From the NCBI GenBank assembly GCA_949130495.1, contig OX422214.1, positions 3,766,046 to 3,830,045 of the forward strand: 64,000 nucleotides of DNA, read 5' to 3'. Position 1 is the stretch's first letter. Each line of letters starts with the position of its first letter. The notes beneath the pieces were generated by a model. The model made no database searches. It was not told where the DNA came from and worked only from the letters and a program-made list of their open reading frames with translations. The stretch is from Sambucus nigra (Eukaryota; Streptophyta; Magnoliopsida; Dipsacales; Adoxaceae). Both the position numbers and the translations under genes were made by a program. This document shows positions 24,685 to 35,999 of this stretch, one piece after another.

Positions 24685-24713
<29 letters not shown>
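24661..24713. repeat. (AC)n and (AT)n microsatellites
   Basis: About 11 AC units, a short spacer, then about 13 AT units end at the target site of the Tat element. Confidence 0.95.
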
Positions 24714-24715
<2 letters not shown>

Positions 24716-24799
24716 ATGTGATATAACCATATATAACCTCGGCCAGGCCGGGGGTGTCCTCCACCCGGACGAGGCCAGGATGATCTCTCAACCTATATC

Positions 24800-24960
24800 A
24801 GACGACCCTTCAAGGGGCCGACCCCTCATCATGGTCCAGACGACCCTCCAAGGGGCCGACCCCTCATCATGGCCCAGACGACCCTTCAAGGGGCCGACCC
24901 CTCATCATGGCCCAGACGACCCTCCAAGGGTCCGACCCCTCATCAGGGTCCAGAAGACCC
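24800..24960. repeat. 39-bp tandem sub-repeats in 5' LTR
   Basis: Four full units contain ccgacccctcatcatgg, plus a partial fifth. The 3' LTR has five full units (36090-36285). Confidence 0.88.
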
Positions 24961-25270
24961 TAGGAGGGCACGACGGTGCGAGGCCCAAACTAGGCCAGGC
25001 TCGCTACCAAGAGGAACTTTGCACTCGGCCTCACATCGCAGACCCAGGATGACATCATCACAGCGTGTGATTTGGGAAACGCGTGGAACAGTGCGCGTGG
25101 GACTCACATGGCACGTGGAAGACCGTTATAACAATATCACCCCCTCACGTGAGGGAATATTATGTCATCATTAATCACAGGTGGCACCTACAGGTGTCAG
25201 CAGCTAATTGGATAGATCATCATTCACATGCACCATGCATGCTTGGGGGGTACACTACACCCCCAAGACC

Positions 25271-25278
25271 TATATATA
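25271..25278 (+). promoter_or_regulatory. TATA box of Tat 5' LTR
   Basis: TATATATA lies in the context caagacctatatatactt. The same box is at 36580-36587 in the 3' LTR. Confidence 0.6.
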
Positions 25279-25590
25279 CTTGTCACCTACAACCCTGCAA
25301 AGGGATCGTTAATTGTAACCCTAGCTAAAATTATGCTTGTACACACAGTAGAGGGAGGAAGTGAGCTTATGTGCATTGTATCCAAGGCCATTAGTGCCCA
25401 TACTTAGTGGATCACACATTCACAGTGGATGTAAGCCTAATTGGCTGAACCACTATACATCATTATCTTATTCCTCTTATACTCATCCCCTTCTATACAC
25501 TTACACACACATCTCTATGGCTTCCATTATTATTACTATTTGAGATCATCATCACTTATCTGGTGGTGCTGAGTCTTAGCATCATCAGTT

Positions 25591-25608
25591 TGGCACCGTC
25601 AGTGGGAA
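25591..25608 (+). other. Primer-binding site region of Tat element
   Basis: tggcaccgtcagtgggaa lies three bases after the LTR. It closely resembles the tggcgccgtctgtggg motif usual at this position in Tat elements. The tRNA is not assigned here. Confidence 0.7.
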
Positions 25609-25770
25609 CGAGAAGATATATTTTCCTTTATAAAGCTTGACCTTATCGGGAACTCTAGTGGTGAACCAGCTCTCCTCCTTTGAGGAGCTATTTCACCATT
25701 GAAAGAGACCCATTAGGGTTCTCAAGATCACCAGTCTTTTCCTCGGTTCAGCTCTTCATAGCTCAAACAC

Positions 25771-27600
25771 ATGGTACCGGAGATGCCACCACCGCCTCTT
25801 CCTCCACCAGATGGTGGAGTAGGACCCAGTTCCAGTCAACCACCGCCTCAGTCTGAGATGGTTGATGTGGTGGCTACCTTGAAGTCTCTGGAAGCAAGCC
25901 AGTGGATTATGCAGGAGAAGTTCACAGCTCTTAGTCTCAATATTCTAAGACCACATGGAGTCTCACGGGAGATGATTACTCCAGCGGCAGCTCCAGGGCA
26001 GCATGAGGCCAGGGGACCACCCCACGAAACCACGCAAAGACTTGTCGCCTCCTCAGCGGCGGAGGGATGTTGCTGACCCCCGGCGTCTATGCCTGGGGAG
26101 GTAAGGAAACCCTTGCCCGAAAGACACGTATGATGATCTGGAGGGGGTGGAGGCCCCCATAGAGTGCTGGGAGCCGTATGAGGTCTCCAACAATACTGTA
26201 CGACCTCTCCAGGAGAGAAAAGGGAAGGGTGGAAGGCAAAATCCTGACGATCTCCTAAGAGGCTCTGATTTCGATCGCTTGAGCAGGGGGTCGGCCTTTG
26301 AGAGGCTGGGCCCAGTAAATGGCTTGCGGGAAAAATTTTCCAAGTCAAGGAGTGCTGCGAGATCCAGAAGGGAGGAAGCAGATGGCCGACCCCATGGGGG
26401 CCGACCCTAAGGACAGGACGAAGGCCAAGGGGAGGTAAACAACCGACATAGACCTGCCGCAGCAGATCCCTCCGTCCACCTCAAAGAGGCGGCAGGGGAT
26501 AACATCGACTAAGCTGACCCTACGAGGCCCTGGGATGACTCGATGCAGCGACTGGAGGATAAGATTGGTGATATTCTGAAGAGACGGGACCCTCTTTAGA
26601 GAGGATACTCCATAATCTCACCCTTTGTGGCGAAGATAGTCAACTTCCCAATGCAATCCAAGTTTAAGCCACCTGTGGTCACCCCAAGGTATGACGGGAG
26701 TACCAATCCCATCCATCACATTGAGATGTATCAATCGGCGGTAGACATATACTCTATCTCATATGAGATGAGGTGTCATGCCTTTTCTGGCACACTGACT
26801 GGGGCTTCACATGTCTGGTATATGTCCCTTCCAAAAAACTCCATTGAAAGCTTTAAGCAGTTGGCAGACCGATTTATCCATAACTTTTGCTTTGGGTGAG
26901 GCCACAGAAGAAGACCACACACCTGCTCTATGTTAAGCAGGGGAAGAACGAGAGCCTAAGAGACTACATAACCAGATTCAACAAAGAAAAATTAGAGGTC
27001 GAAGACTATGAGAAAAGCTTAGCTATGACAGGCCTAATTGGAGGACTCCAGAAGGGGAAGCTGTTATCGAAGCTTGCTGAAGACCCTCCAAGGATAATGG
27101 CTGAATTGCTATCAACAACACGAAAGGTTATGAATGCCGAAGAGGCGATGGAAGCAAAATACGAAGACGAAAAAGGAAGTATCAGTGTAGGTAAGTACCA
27201 TAAGAAGAATAAAGAGGGAAAGAAGAGGTCTACAGACGACAAGTTTACTGATTAAACCCCTTTGATGGTCAGCTGCGAACATATTCTCAATGAGATTAAG
27301 AGTGACCAGTTCTTAAAGTGGCCTGAGAAGTTGAGGGCAGCCCCCCACAAGAGGAACAAAAACTTGTGGTGTGAATTTCACTAAGACCATGGCCATGTGA
27401 CAGACAAATGCTTTGCTCTGAAAGATGAGATTGAAAAAATTCTAAAAGAAGGGAAGCTTAGGAAGTACGTCGACAAAGGTGTCTTCAAGAGGGGCCGAGA
27501 GGATGACCCCAAAAACAAGAGAGGTGATGCATGCCGAGAAAATCCTCCAAACAGAAGGGACGACCCTTCTGATGATGAGGACGACCCTGACTCCCTCTGA
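25771..27600 (+). pseudogene. gag: Tat-type gag, degenerate
   Basis: Gag fragments follow one another in changing frames. A proline-rich N-terminus starts at ATG 25771 (MVPEMPPPPLPPP). A charged region lies at 26147-26410. The retrotransposon gag core at 26627-27255 has YDGSTNPIHHIEMYQ, CHAFSGTL, SFKQLADRFIHNF, and LRDYITRFNKEKL. A knuckle-like part near 27365-27460 has GHVTDKCFALKDEIE. At least four stops or frameshifts interrupt it. Gag would form the particle for reverse transcription of the element's RNA. The order and motifs match Tat gag well, although N- and C-terminal limits are uncertain. Confidence 0.85.
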
Positions 27601-27851
27601 GGGATGACCATGGCCCTGTAAAGAGACTTAATATGATCTCTCTTGATGTTGGGATGATCTTCGGGGGACTAGCAGGAGGAGGGTCAGAGGTCGTAGACAG
27701 GAAGGCCCATGTAGCTGAAGCCAAGGCACTGACAAAGGCCGTACACTCAACCTCTGTTGAGGCAAAGTCAGAAAAGAGGAAGAAGGTTGATATGGATACT
27801 CTGATAGTGGGATTCTTAAGAATGGACTTCAAAGGCCTCTTAGCCCCCGCA

Positions 27852-28250
27852 TGATGACCCTCTAGTCATCACTACCAGGGTCCACGGATGTGAGGTGCCG
27901 AGGATCTTAGTAAATGGGGGTAGCTCTGCAGATGTGATGTTTTGCCCGTGCTTCAAAGCCTTAGGACTTAGCCATTCTAGACTCGTCCCATACCATCACC
28001 CATTGATTGGGTTCAGTGGGTAAAAAGTTCACCCTCTAGGAGTGTATGAGGCCGCTATCAGGATGGGGGATGAATGGCCGAGATGGCTTACCAAGAAGGT
28101 CAATTTCTTCGTAATGGATGAACATGTCTTCTTGGCCTAAAACATTATACTAGGGCGCCTATCTCTCAAGGGGTTTGAGGCTGTGTCATCTATGGTTCAT
28201 CAGATGATCAAATTCTAGACCCCTTACGGGGTAGGGGAAGTTTAGGTAGA
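27852..28250 (+). pseudogene. pro: Tat-type aspartic protease, catalytic Asp lost
   Basis: The frame reads VHGCEVPRILVNGGSSADVM, where the family motif is LVDGGSSADV. The catalytic aspartate has become asparagine, explained by one G-to-A change (gat to aat). Downstream LGVYEAAI, VNFFVMDE and IILGR are typical of this protease. Several in-frame stops occur (for example near 28020 and 28138). Protease would cut the gag-pol polyprotein. Confidence 0.85.
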
Positions 28251-28550
28251 CCAGACGACGGTGCGGGAATGTTACTTTAACTTCGCTGAAGAAAGAGAGG
28301 CGCATAAGAAGGCAACAGCCACCTACAACATTGACACCCTTGACCCCAAGGATAAGAAAAAACTCAAGAAAAGAGAAGTCGCGGAAGAGGTAGAATCCAT
28401 CATCCTCAAAGAGGATGAGCCAGAAAAAACTATCCAAGTCGGCAAAGCTCTGAAGATAGACATAAAAGAAGACCTGTCGAGCTTCTATGGAGACGACAGA
28501 GTGTCTTTGCATGGAGACACGCAGATATATCGGGGATCGACCCTGAAATT

Positions 28551-29891
28551 ATGAGCCACAAGCTCAAAGCGGTAGAGGGTGCAAAACCAGTAAAGCAGAA
28601 GATGATAATTTATTCTCGGGAGAAGTATGAGGTCATCAGGGATGAGGTAAAGAAGCTAGAAGATACAGAGTTTATCAGAGAGGTCATCTACCCCGAATGG
28701 TTGTCCAACACAGTCATTGTCCCAAAAGCCAACGGCAAGTGGAGGATGTGTGTAGACTTCACAGACCTCAACAAATATTATCCCAAAGACAGCTTCCCTC
28801 TCCCCTGCATTGATCAGATGGTTAAAGCTACCGCAGGCCATGAGCTCATGAGCTTCATGGATGCCTATTCAAGGTACAACCAGATCTTCATGGACCCTGA
28901 AGACTCAGAGAAAACAGCCTTCATTACCAAAAAGGGGACATACTGTTATAGGGTCATGCCCTTTGGCCTAAAAAATGCGGGGGCAACGTATCAGCGCCTT
29001 GTGAATAAAATGTTTGAAGACCAAATTGGGACGTCTATGGAGGTTTATATAGATGACATACTGACCAAAAGCTTAAAGGCTGAGGATCATGTGGCCGACC
29101 TCGAGAGGACCTTTAATACAATGGACAAGTATCGAATGAAGCTCAACTCAGCCAAATGTGTCTTCGGGGTCGGAGCAGGGAAGTGGTTGGGGTTCATTGT
29201 CAACCAAAGAGGCATCGAGGACAATCCTGAAAAGATAAAGGCCCTCACAGAAATAAAGACCCCGAAGACCATCAAAGACGTTCAAAGGCTCACAGGGCGA
29301 GTTACTGCTTTAAATAGGTTCGTGTCCAGGGCCACAGACAGGTGCTTACCATTCTTCAAAATTCTCAAAAAGGTTTTTGAGTGGAGAGAAAAGTGTGATC
29401 AGGATTTCAAGGAGCTAAAGGCATACTTAGGTTCTCCCTTGTTGTTGTCACGGCCAGTACAGGGTGAATGACTACATGTGTACGTAGTCATCTCAGACTC
29501 AGCCATCAGCGCAACCATTGTAAGAGAAGAGGACGGGGTACAAAAGCTCGTATATTTCAACAGTAAGGCACTCCAAGGGCGAGAGCAAAGATACCCGAGG
29601 ATAAAGAAGTTAGCCTATGCCTTGATCCATGCATTAAGAAAGATGAAGCCATACTTCCAGTCCCATACAATGGTCATCCTCACTGACTCTCCTCTTAGGT
29701 AGGTCTTGCACAAGCCAGAAAAATTGGGGAGGCTAATGGCCTGGACTATAGAGTTAGGAGAGTTTGACATTTTATATCAGCCAAGGATGGCCATTAAGGG
29801 GCAAGCATTAGCTGATTTCGTGGCTGAATTCACTTGGGGGGGGGGTGATGAGGCTGAAGAGGAAAGCCTCGATAAGATAGATACCCTATAA
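28551..29891 (+). pseudogene. pol: Reverse transcriptase and first RNase H of Tat element
   Basis: One frame runs from 28551 to the stop at 29889-29891, with internal stops near 29469 and 29700. The RT domain shows WLSNTVIVPKANGKWRMCVD, the region FMDAYSRYNQI, MPFGLKNAGATYQRLVNKMF, and the catalytic VYIDDIL. The RNase H follows with VYFNSKALQGREQRYPRIKK, LTDSPLR and ALADFVAEF. The upstream part MRHADISGIDPE lies in another frame before 28551, so one frameshift separates protease linker and RT. RT and RNase H convert element RNA to DNA. The 305-codon RT stretch is intact, including the YIDD box, making this the best-preserved enzyme in the window. Confidence 0.93.
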
Positions 29892-29948
29892 GGCAGACTC
29901 ACTGACACACCCTCAGCTAAGGCTGAAACAAGCGACGCTCGAGGAAAA

Positions 29949-30420
29949 GTGGTCGAAAATGAAGAGGGAAGATATCTCTTTAGGCAGGGATCCCTCACTG
30001 AGGGAAATTTCTCAGAAGAACAGTCTGTGTGGAGCTTCTTCATTGACGGGTCCTCCTGCGACAGTGGAATTGGAGCTGGACTGATAGTATCAGCACCCGA
30101 TGGCACAGACATTGAGTACTCCCTAAGGTTTAACTTCAAAGCCTCCAATAACGAGTCTGAATATGAGGCCTTGATAGCAGGCCTCTCCTTGGCCAAGTTC
30201 TTAGTGTCGGCCAGATTTTGGTCCATAGAGATTCTAGGCTAGTAGTGAATCAGATACTAGGAGCCTACGAGGTCAAGGATGAACGGAAGGCTAAATACCT
30301 TGAGAAAGTGAAGTAACTATTGAAGAGCTTCAGAGAAGTGAAATTGAAGAGGATACCTAGGCTCGATAATGGTCAAGTCGATGCAGTGGATAGGTTGGCC
30401 TCGGCAACTAGGACAGATAT
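29949..30420 (+). pseudogene. Second (additional) RNase H domain of Tat element
   Basis: After a short acidic linker comes a separate RNase H fold: WSFFIDGSSCDSGIGAGLIV, then NNESEYEALIAGLSLAK. A frame change near 30230 follows, then LVVNQILGAYEVKDERKAKY and RLASAT at the C-terminal end. This plant-type domain resembles the extra RNase H known from the Tat lineage, usually described as acquired after the original one. DGSS and the E of NNESEYEAL are the expected active-site positions. A stop near 30314 and the frameshift make it inactive here. Confidence 0.85.
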
Positions 30421-31725
30421 CAGGAGGATAGTGCCAGTGGAAATTTTGTTTCGACCAACTATTGAAGATGCTGAGGGAACACTTGGCTTTTGCTTAAACA
30501 TCGACAAAGAAGCTTCGTGGATGGACCCCCTAATCAAGTACATTAAAGGGGGGGAGATGCTAGAAGAAAAACAAGAAAAGAAAAGGTTGAGATATAGATC
30601 TGCAAAATTCACTATCATCGGAGACACCTTGTACAAAAAGGGGTTCTTGCTCCCATTACTTAGGTGTGTGCAACCGTCTGAAGTCCCACACATCTTTAAA
30701 GATGTGCATAAGGGGTCATGTTTAAGCCACATTGGGGGCAGGTCTTTGGTGAAGAGGGTAGTAACCCAGGGGTACTGGTGGCCGACCTTGGGGAAAGATG
30801 CCACGGCATATGTAAAAAAGTGTGATAAATGTCAAAGATTCTCCACCAGCCCCATCAGCCTCTTAATTCCATTACATCCCCATGGCCATTTGCAGTGTGG
30901 GGGATCGACCTGGTAGGACCCTTGTCTAGGGCCGTCAATAACTATCGATTCCTCATCGTAGCAATTGACTATTTTTCAAAATGGGTGGAGGCGGAGCCGA
31001 TGGTAATGATCACTAAGCAAAAGACCTTCCAGTTTATCTGGAAAACATTATATGCAGATATGGTCTCCCCAACACCCTCATTTCGGATAACGGGACACAA
31101 TTAAGAATACATATCTAGAGAAGTACTGTGAAAGGGTGAGTATCAAAAAATTATTCTCGTCCCCAGGCCGACCTCAAGCCAATGGGCAAACTGAAGTAAC
31201 AAACAGAACAATCCTAGACGGGATCAATAAAAGACTTGAGGAGGCAAAAGAAAGATGGGTTGAGGAGTTGTACACTGTATTATGGGCCTACAGGACGACG
31301 GCGAAGACTTTTACCGGTGAAACCCCGTTTATGCTAGCATATGGCTCAGAAGTCGACATCCCTACCGAGATTGGGTTTCATACTCACAGGGTCAAAATGT
31401 ATGACCCCCAGAGAAATATGGAAGAGAGGAGACTTGACTTAGACCTGATCAAGGAAAGTAGGGAGGATGCCGAGATAAGGCAAGCAGCCTACCAACAGAG
31501 GACTACCAGGTTTCACAACTAGAGGGTGAATCAAAGGCCAATCGTAATGGGGGACTTAGTCCTCAAAAAGACCTAGCAAAAGCCTAAAAAACTCCACCCA
31601 AATTGGCATGGCCCATATAGGGTCATTGATGAAGTTGTCCCTGGAACGTATTGACTAGAGAACCTTGAGGGGGAGCCCTTTTCCAACCCCTAGAATGTAG
31701 ATCATTTGAAGAAATACTATCAGTA
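30421..31725 (+). pseudogene. int: Tat-type integrase, three frames
   Basis: The zinc-binding region reads VHKGSCLSHIGGRSL, then GYWWPTLGKDATAYVKKCDK (HHCC). The core continues in a second frame with VWGIDLVGPL (first Asp) and AIDYFSKWVEAEP, in another frame with the second Asp context TLISDNGTQL near 31075-31105, and from 31136 with GRPQANGQTEVTNRT (Glu). The C-terminal part includes AYGSEVDIPTEIGFHTHRV, QRTTRFHN and LHPNWHGPYRVID. Frameshifts near 30840 and 31065 and several stops after 31520 disable it. Integrase would insert the DNA copy. A homologous C-terminal piece is at 49474-50013. Confidence 0.9.
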
Positions 31726-31854
31726 GTGTTATAATGTCCTGTCGGACCACAATTGTAATGGGTGTTTCTCCAACAGATCACTTAGAATGTTAATGAGAAT
31801 ATCATAATGGCCCCTGATCTTGTTTTTATCATTTCTAGTATGATTGGGATCATC

Positions 31855-32790
31855 TTCGTGAAACCACCCTCGACTATGATGAGGGCAAATGGTGGGGACG
31901 ACCCCTCATTTACCCTCAAGAAAGACGAGGGGGGACTTTAAATTCAAAACATCATTTAATTGGTGGAAACCACCCTCGACTATGATGAGGGTCAATGGCG
32001 GGGACGACCCCTCATTCACCCTCAAGAAAGACGAGGGGGGACTTGAACTATAAAACCATTAAGTTGGTGAAAAACCACCCTAGGCTATGATGAGGGAAAA
32101 TGGTGGGGACGACCCCTCATTTACGCTCAAGAAAGACGAGGGTGACTTAAAATATAAAACCATTAAGTTGGTGAAAAACCACCCTCGGCTATGATGAGGG
32201 AAAATGGTGGGGACGACCCCTCATTTACCCTCAAGAAAGACGAGGGAGGACTTAAAATATAAAATCATTAAGTTAGTGGGAACCACCCTCAGCTATGATG
32301 AGGGTCAATGGCGGGGACGACCCCTCATTCACCCTAAAAAAAGACGAGGGGGGATTTAAAGTATAAAACCATCAAGTTGGTGGAAACGACCCTCGGCTAT
32401 GATGAGGGTAAATGGCGGGGACGACCCCTCCTTCACCCTCAAGAAAGACGAGGGGGACTTAAAATATAAAATCATTAAGTTGGTGGAAACCTCCCTTGGC
32501 TATGATGAGCGTCAATGGCGGGGACGACCCATCATTAACCCTCAAGAAAGACGAGGGGGACTTTAAATTCAAAACATCATTTAATTGGTGGAAACCACCC
32601 TCGAATATGATGAGGGAAAATGGTGGGGACGACCCCTGATTTACCCTCAAGAAAGACGAGGGGGGACTTTAAATTCAAAACATCATTTAATTGGTGGAAA
32701 CCACCCTCGGCTATGATAAGGGTCAATGGCGGGGACGACCCCTCGTTCACCCTCAAGAAAGACGAGGGAGGAGTTGGTGAGATTGTCAAT
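31855..32790. repeat. Tandem array, nine ~104-bp units
   Basis: Each unit contains ccaccctcggctatgatgag, ggggacgacccctcat and caagaaagacgaggggg. Units begin near 31861, 31969, 32076, 32179, 32283, 32387, 32490, 32596 and 32700. The array lies between integrase and the antisense frame. Tat elements are known to carry such arrays. Phrases in the units (gacgacccctcat) echo the 39-bp LTR sub-repeats. Confidence 0.92.
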
Positions 32791-32938
32791 TTAAAACATC
32801 GCAAGATAAATCATGCAAGAGACAAATATAGCAGACAGAAAGAGGCATCATATTGAAAAATGTTATAGATGTTTGTTCAAAAAAAGTGAAGTACAAAAAG
32901 GTGGTACATGAAGAGGGTATTGGCTACAAATATCCACC

Positions 32939-35214
32939 CTATTGAGCGTCATCAAAGGGAAAGGCCTCAACATCAATGGGAGTTTCTTCTATGACCAAGA
33001 CAGGCTGAGCCTCAGACGTGTCAGTACCTTCGACATGCACTTAAGATTCCACATGGGCTAGGGCCTCGGCAATCAGGGGGTCATCCAGCTGAACCGACTC
33101 AAAAGAGGGGCGAACTAAAGAGACACCATCAGTAAACTTGAGGACGACCCACCGACAGGCCGTCCTGATCCCCCTCTCTATGTACTTAAGAATGAAGCCT
33201 TAAAACTCATCCAAGAGTTTGTAGGCCTCTACTGCATCGGCCTCTGCCTTCTTCACTGCCTCGGCTAGCTCACTCTTGAACTGGGCGGTCAGGGATTCTT
33301 CCTTCGTCTTATAGAGGTCATCCATAGCCTTCAAATCTGCATTATGCTGCTTCGTCAGCTCGTCCAGGACCCTTGCATATTCGGTCCTCGCACTCTCCAA
33401 CTCGGCTCTTGCAGTCTCGAGTTTGGTCTGCAGGTCAACCTCGTGCTGAATAGCCCTCTCAGCTTCATGAAATTTATGTTGGTTCTCGGCCATCCACTTG
33501 GTAGCTAATGTAAAGCTCAACTGAGGAAATGAAGTAAAAACAAATACCTAGGCCAGAGTATGAAGACCATAATCATACACCTTTGACGGGGGCATCTTGG
33601 ATAGAAATTCGTAGTCGGCAGCTGAGGGAGCAGAGAACATAGAAGCCTTGGTCGCCCTCAGATTGGCTATGAGGGAAGACGATTTAGCCTTCAAGAATGT
33701 TAAGTTCTGGGACCAAAATTCCCCAATGCTGGAAGAGGAGTCGTTCCCCTCAGACGCCTCCACCCTTGCCCTCATCCTAGAATTCGGCCGAGGGTCGGTA
33801 GGAACTTCTGGGCCCTTTCTTTTGTGGTTGTCGGCCCCACGGTCTTTGACTTCCTCGGAGCCTGCTGAGGCTCTTTGCCTTTCTTCTTGCCCAGACCAGA
33901 TAACAAGCTTGGGGCAGTCATTTCCCAAAGTTGGTCAGAGATATTTTCTAGACGACCTGAAAAGGAGACGACACATCAGAAAGATACAGAGACAAAGATA
34001 AAACACTTGGAAAAAATCAAAGATTGAGGAAAAAAACTACTCACATAGTTCTGTCAAGGGGTCGACCCTCAGACCAGCTTCTTTGAGGAAGCGAGGAGTC
34101 ATCAAATCTTTAAATTTTGTAAGTCCTCCCTCTTTCCCTCGCTCTCTCAGATACTCGACTATGTCCTTTTCATCCAGACTAAGTCTGGGGTCTAACCTAG
34201 CCTTCATAGAAGGGTTAGACCATCTCCTTGTAACTCTCAAATCGTCGTCCAAAGGTTGAACCCCGACTACAAATTCCCAATCCCCAGAAATGAAGAAAAA
34301 TCTCTTCTTCCAGTCATAGTTAGAGTTTTGTACCACATGGAGAAGTTTTTTATCGAACTTCCTCGCCCTCAGATAATAGTACCCAGGCTATTTGGATGAG
34401 GAAGTGATATTATAACAAGCTAAGAACACATCGGCTGAAAGCTCGTCGGTGAAGGTATTTTTCCACAAGGAGACATAGCCGAGGATGGTCCTCCAGGGGT
34501 TGGGAGGAAGTTGAGAAGGGGCAACCCCAAGGGCAGACAAGATATTGACTATAGAAGGGTGTAGAGGGAACCTAACACCTACCCTTAACATATGCTCACA
34601 GACAACAATCTCTCCCTCGTCACCCTCGAAGACTCTCTCAGATTCAGTGGGGACCCTCATACTTATGTTGGGTTGTATGCCAAAGAGATGCCTCCATACT
34701 AAGAGATTACGGTCTTTGACTGACGATACATAAGTCAAAGCAGTTAAAGTGTCAACTTGACTATCATCACCATCAGAAGAACCCTCACTGTCGCCCTCAT
34801 CTCCCTCGTCCCCAGATCCCCCAACCTCTGGGGGACTATCTAGAAAGGCAACTTGAAATTCAAAGGGGGACAGCGCTGTTACAGGGACAACCTCAGAAGG
34901 GGCTATGCCCTCAGCCTATCGGCCTGGGCTGAGAGTGGATGTATCTCCCCTCCCAGAAGGGCATCACCTGTCGGCGACGATGCTCTCTGATCCATTTCCC
35001 CCTCATATGATTGACTCTCGGCTGGACGACTCGACGACCCGCAGGACTCAGGGGGTATTATTATGGATAATGGAATAGGAAAAATGGATTGTACCCAATA
35101 TGGGTCGGCCCCTCGTCTTCTCTCCTCCTCCTCCTCTATTCGTCTAATCTCTACGAAGAACTTCTCTCTCAAGGATGGGAATTCCTCGGCTAAATCATAA
35201 AGCCTCCTAAGCAT
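32939..35214 (-). pseudogene. Antisense protein gene of Tat element, Transposase_28-like
   Basis: On the strand opposite to pol, a decayed protein gene runs from ATG 35214 to TAG 32939. Its parts in order are: an N-terminal charged region (MLRRLYDLAEEFPSLREKFF); an acidic linker; a domain with VGVRFPLHPSIVNILSAL and APSQLPPNPWRTILGYVSLW, resembling the domain named Transposase_28 or putative gypsy-type transposon protein; FFFISGDWEF; a lysine-rich linker; and a coiled coil (LETARAELESARTEYARVLD) ending in an acidic tail. The frame is broken by a frameshift near 34910, a stop at 34386-34388, a further frameshift near 33795 and stops near 33548, 33200 and 33045. An 88-bp intron is likely at 33957-34044. 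The role of such antisense genes is unknown. Confidence 0.75.
33957..34044 (-). other. Probable spliceosomal intron in antisense gene
   Basis: The minus strand reads CTAT|GTGAGTAG at 34044 and CTCCTTTTCAG|GTCGTC at 33957, with a T-rich interior. Without splicing the frame stops three codons after the junction (LTELCE-stop). With splicing it continues as TELCRLENISDQLWEMTAPS and then a lysine-rich stretch. Confidence 0.55.
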
Positions 35215-35999
35215 TAAGGGGGAGACCCTACACTTAGAAGAATTTGGCCAAGTTAACTACAAATAGGCTCACAGTTGACTAAGTTGGACTTTCGGATCAA
35301 AACCAAAGAAATAAAGGGTTTTTGATCAAGAACGCTCAAGAACAAGAAGACCTCAACTCGCCTGAGAAGACATAGGAAAACGTAAGGAAACCCTAGAAAC
35401 ACCACAAGGGGACGCTAAATCATCACTAAGAGACGGGGGATGAAATTTAAGCAGCCTAAAACCTAGGGTTTAACCCAGCAACCCCCACAGTAAGGCGGTG
35501 TCGCGATGCAAAAATACAAAGCCAAGAAAAGCTGGGGCAGGAACCCCAATGCAAGAAATGAAACTGAAATTGGAGATTAAAAATGGAATCTAATGCAAAG
35601 AAAGTTACATGAAGACGAAGACAATGGCTGAAGGAAGCTTGATACAGAAAGGTTGTAGGAATGGCAATGGAGCTGTTGAGAAGCTAGAGAGAGAGCTAAG
35701 GCGCGAAGAAGAGGAAGAAGAAGAAAAATAAATGATTTCAAAAAATAATTTAAATACCTTTCTAGAGTGGGCCCATTAACCAAGGCAAGACATAACCCAT
35801 GAGGAGGATATCATTAGGGCACAAAGTCCCAAGCAAAGTGTGCAGCCGCCATACCTGGAAAACTAGAACGATGATGAACATTTGCCGAGGTGTTAAATCA
35901 CCTTGACAAGTGTCACTCGTCAAACTGATCATACACTTGTCTCAAAAGCAACACTATACCTCAGCCACCTCAACAACATCGATGGTTAAGGGCTGGGGG
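35215..35999. other. 3' interior of Tat element between antisense gene and LTR
   Basis: No coding motif was seen. On the minus strand this would be the promoter and leader of the antisense gene, but no clear TATA box was found. A purine-rich tract (aagggctggggg) directly before the LTR is the likely polypurine tract. Confidence 0.5.

Larger units (their letters stand above)
24719..25587 (+). repeat. 5' LTR of Tat element
   Basis: The LTR is 869 bp, tgatataacc to gcatcatca. It carries four 39-bp sub-repeats near its start, a CACGTG box near 25109 and a TATA box. Confidence 0.92.

Noticed and set aside
24504..24791. 95-codon minus-strand frame with YIYIYIY and VCVCVC runs
   Set aside because: It is produced by AC and AT microsatellites.
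31855..32790. Regularly spaced repeats as a CRISPR-like array
   Set aside because: Whole 104-bp units are repeated without unique spacers, inside a plant retrotransposon; this is a tandem repeat.
33543..33569. Second intron in the antisense gene (GTATTTG...CCTCAG)
   Set aside because: The interval would be 27 nt, too short for a spliceosomal intron, and the frame continues through it after a single stop.
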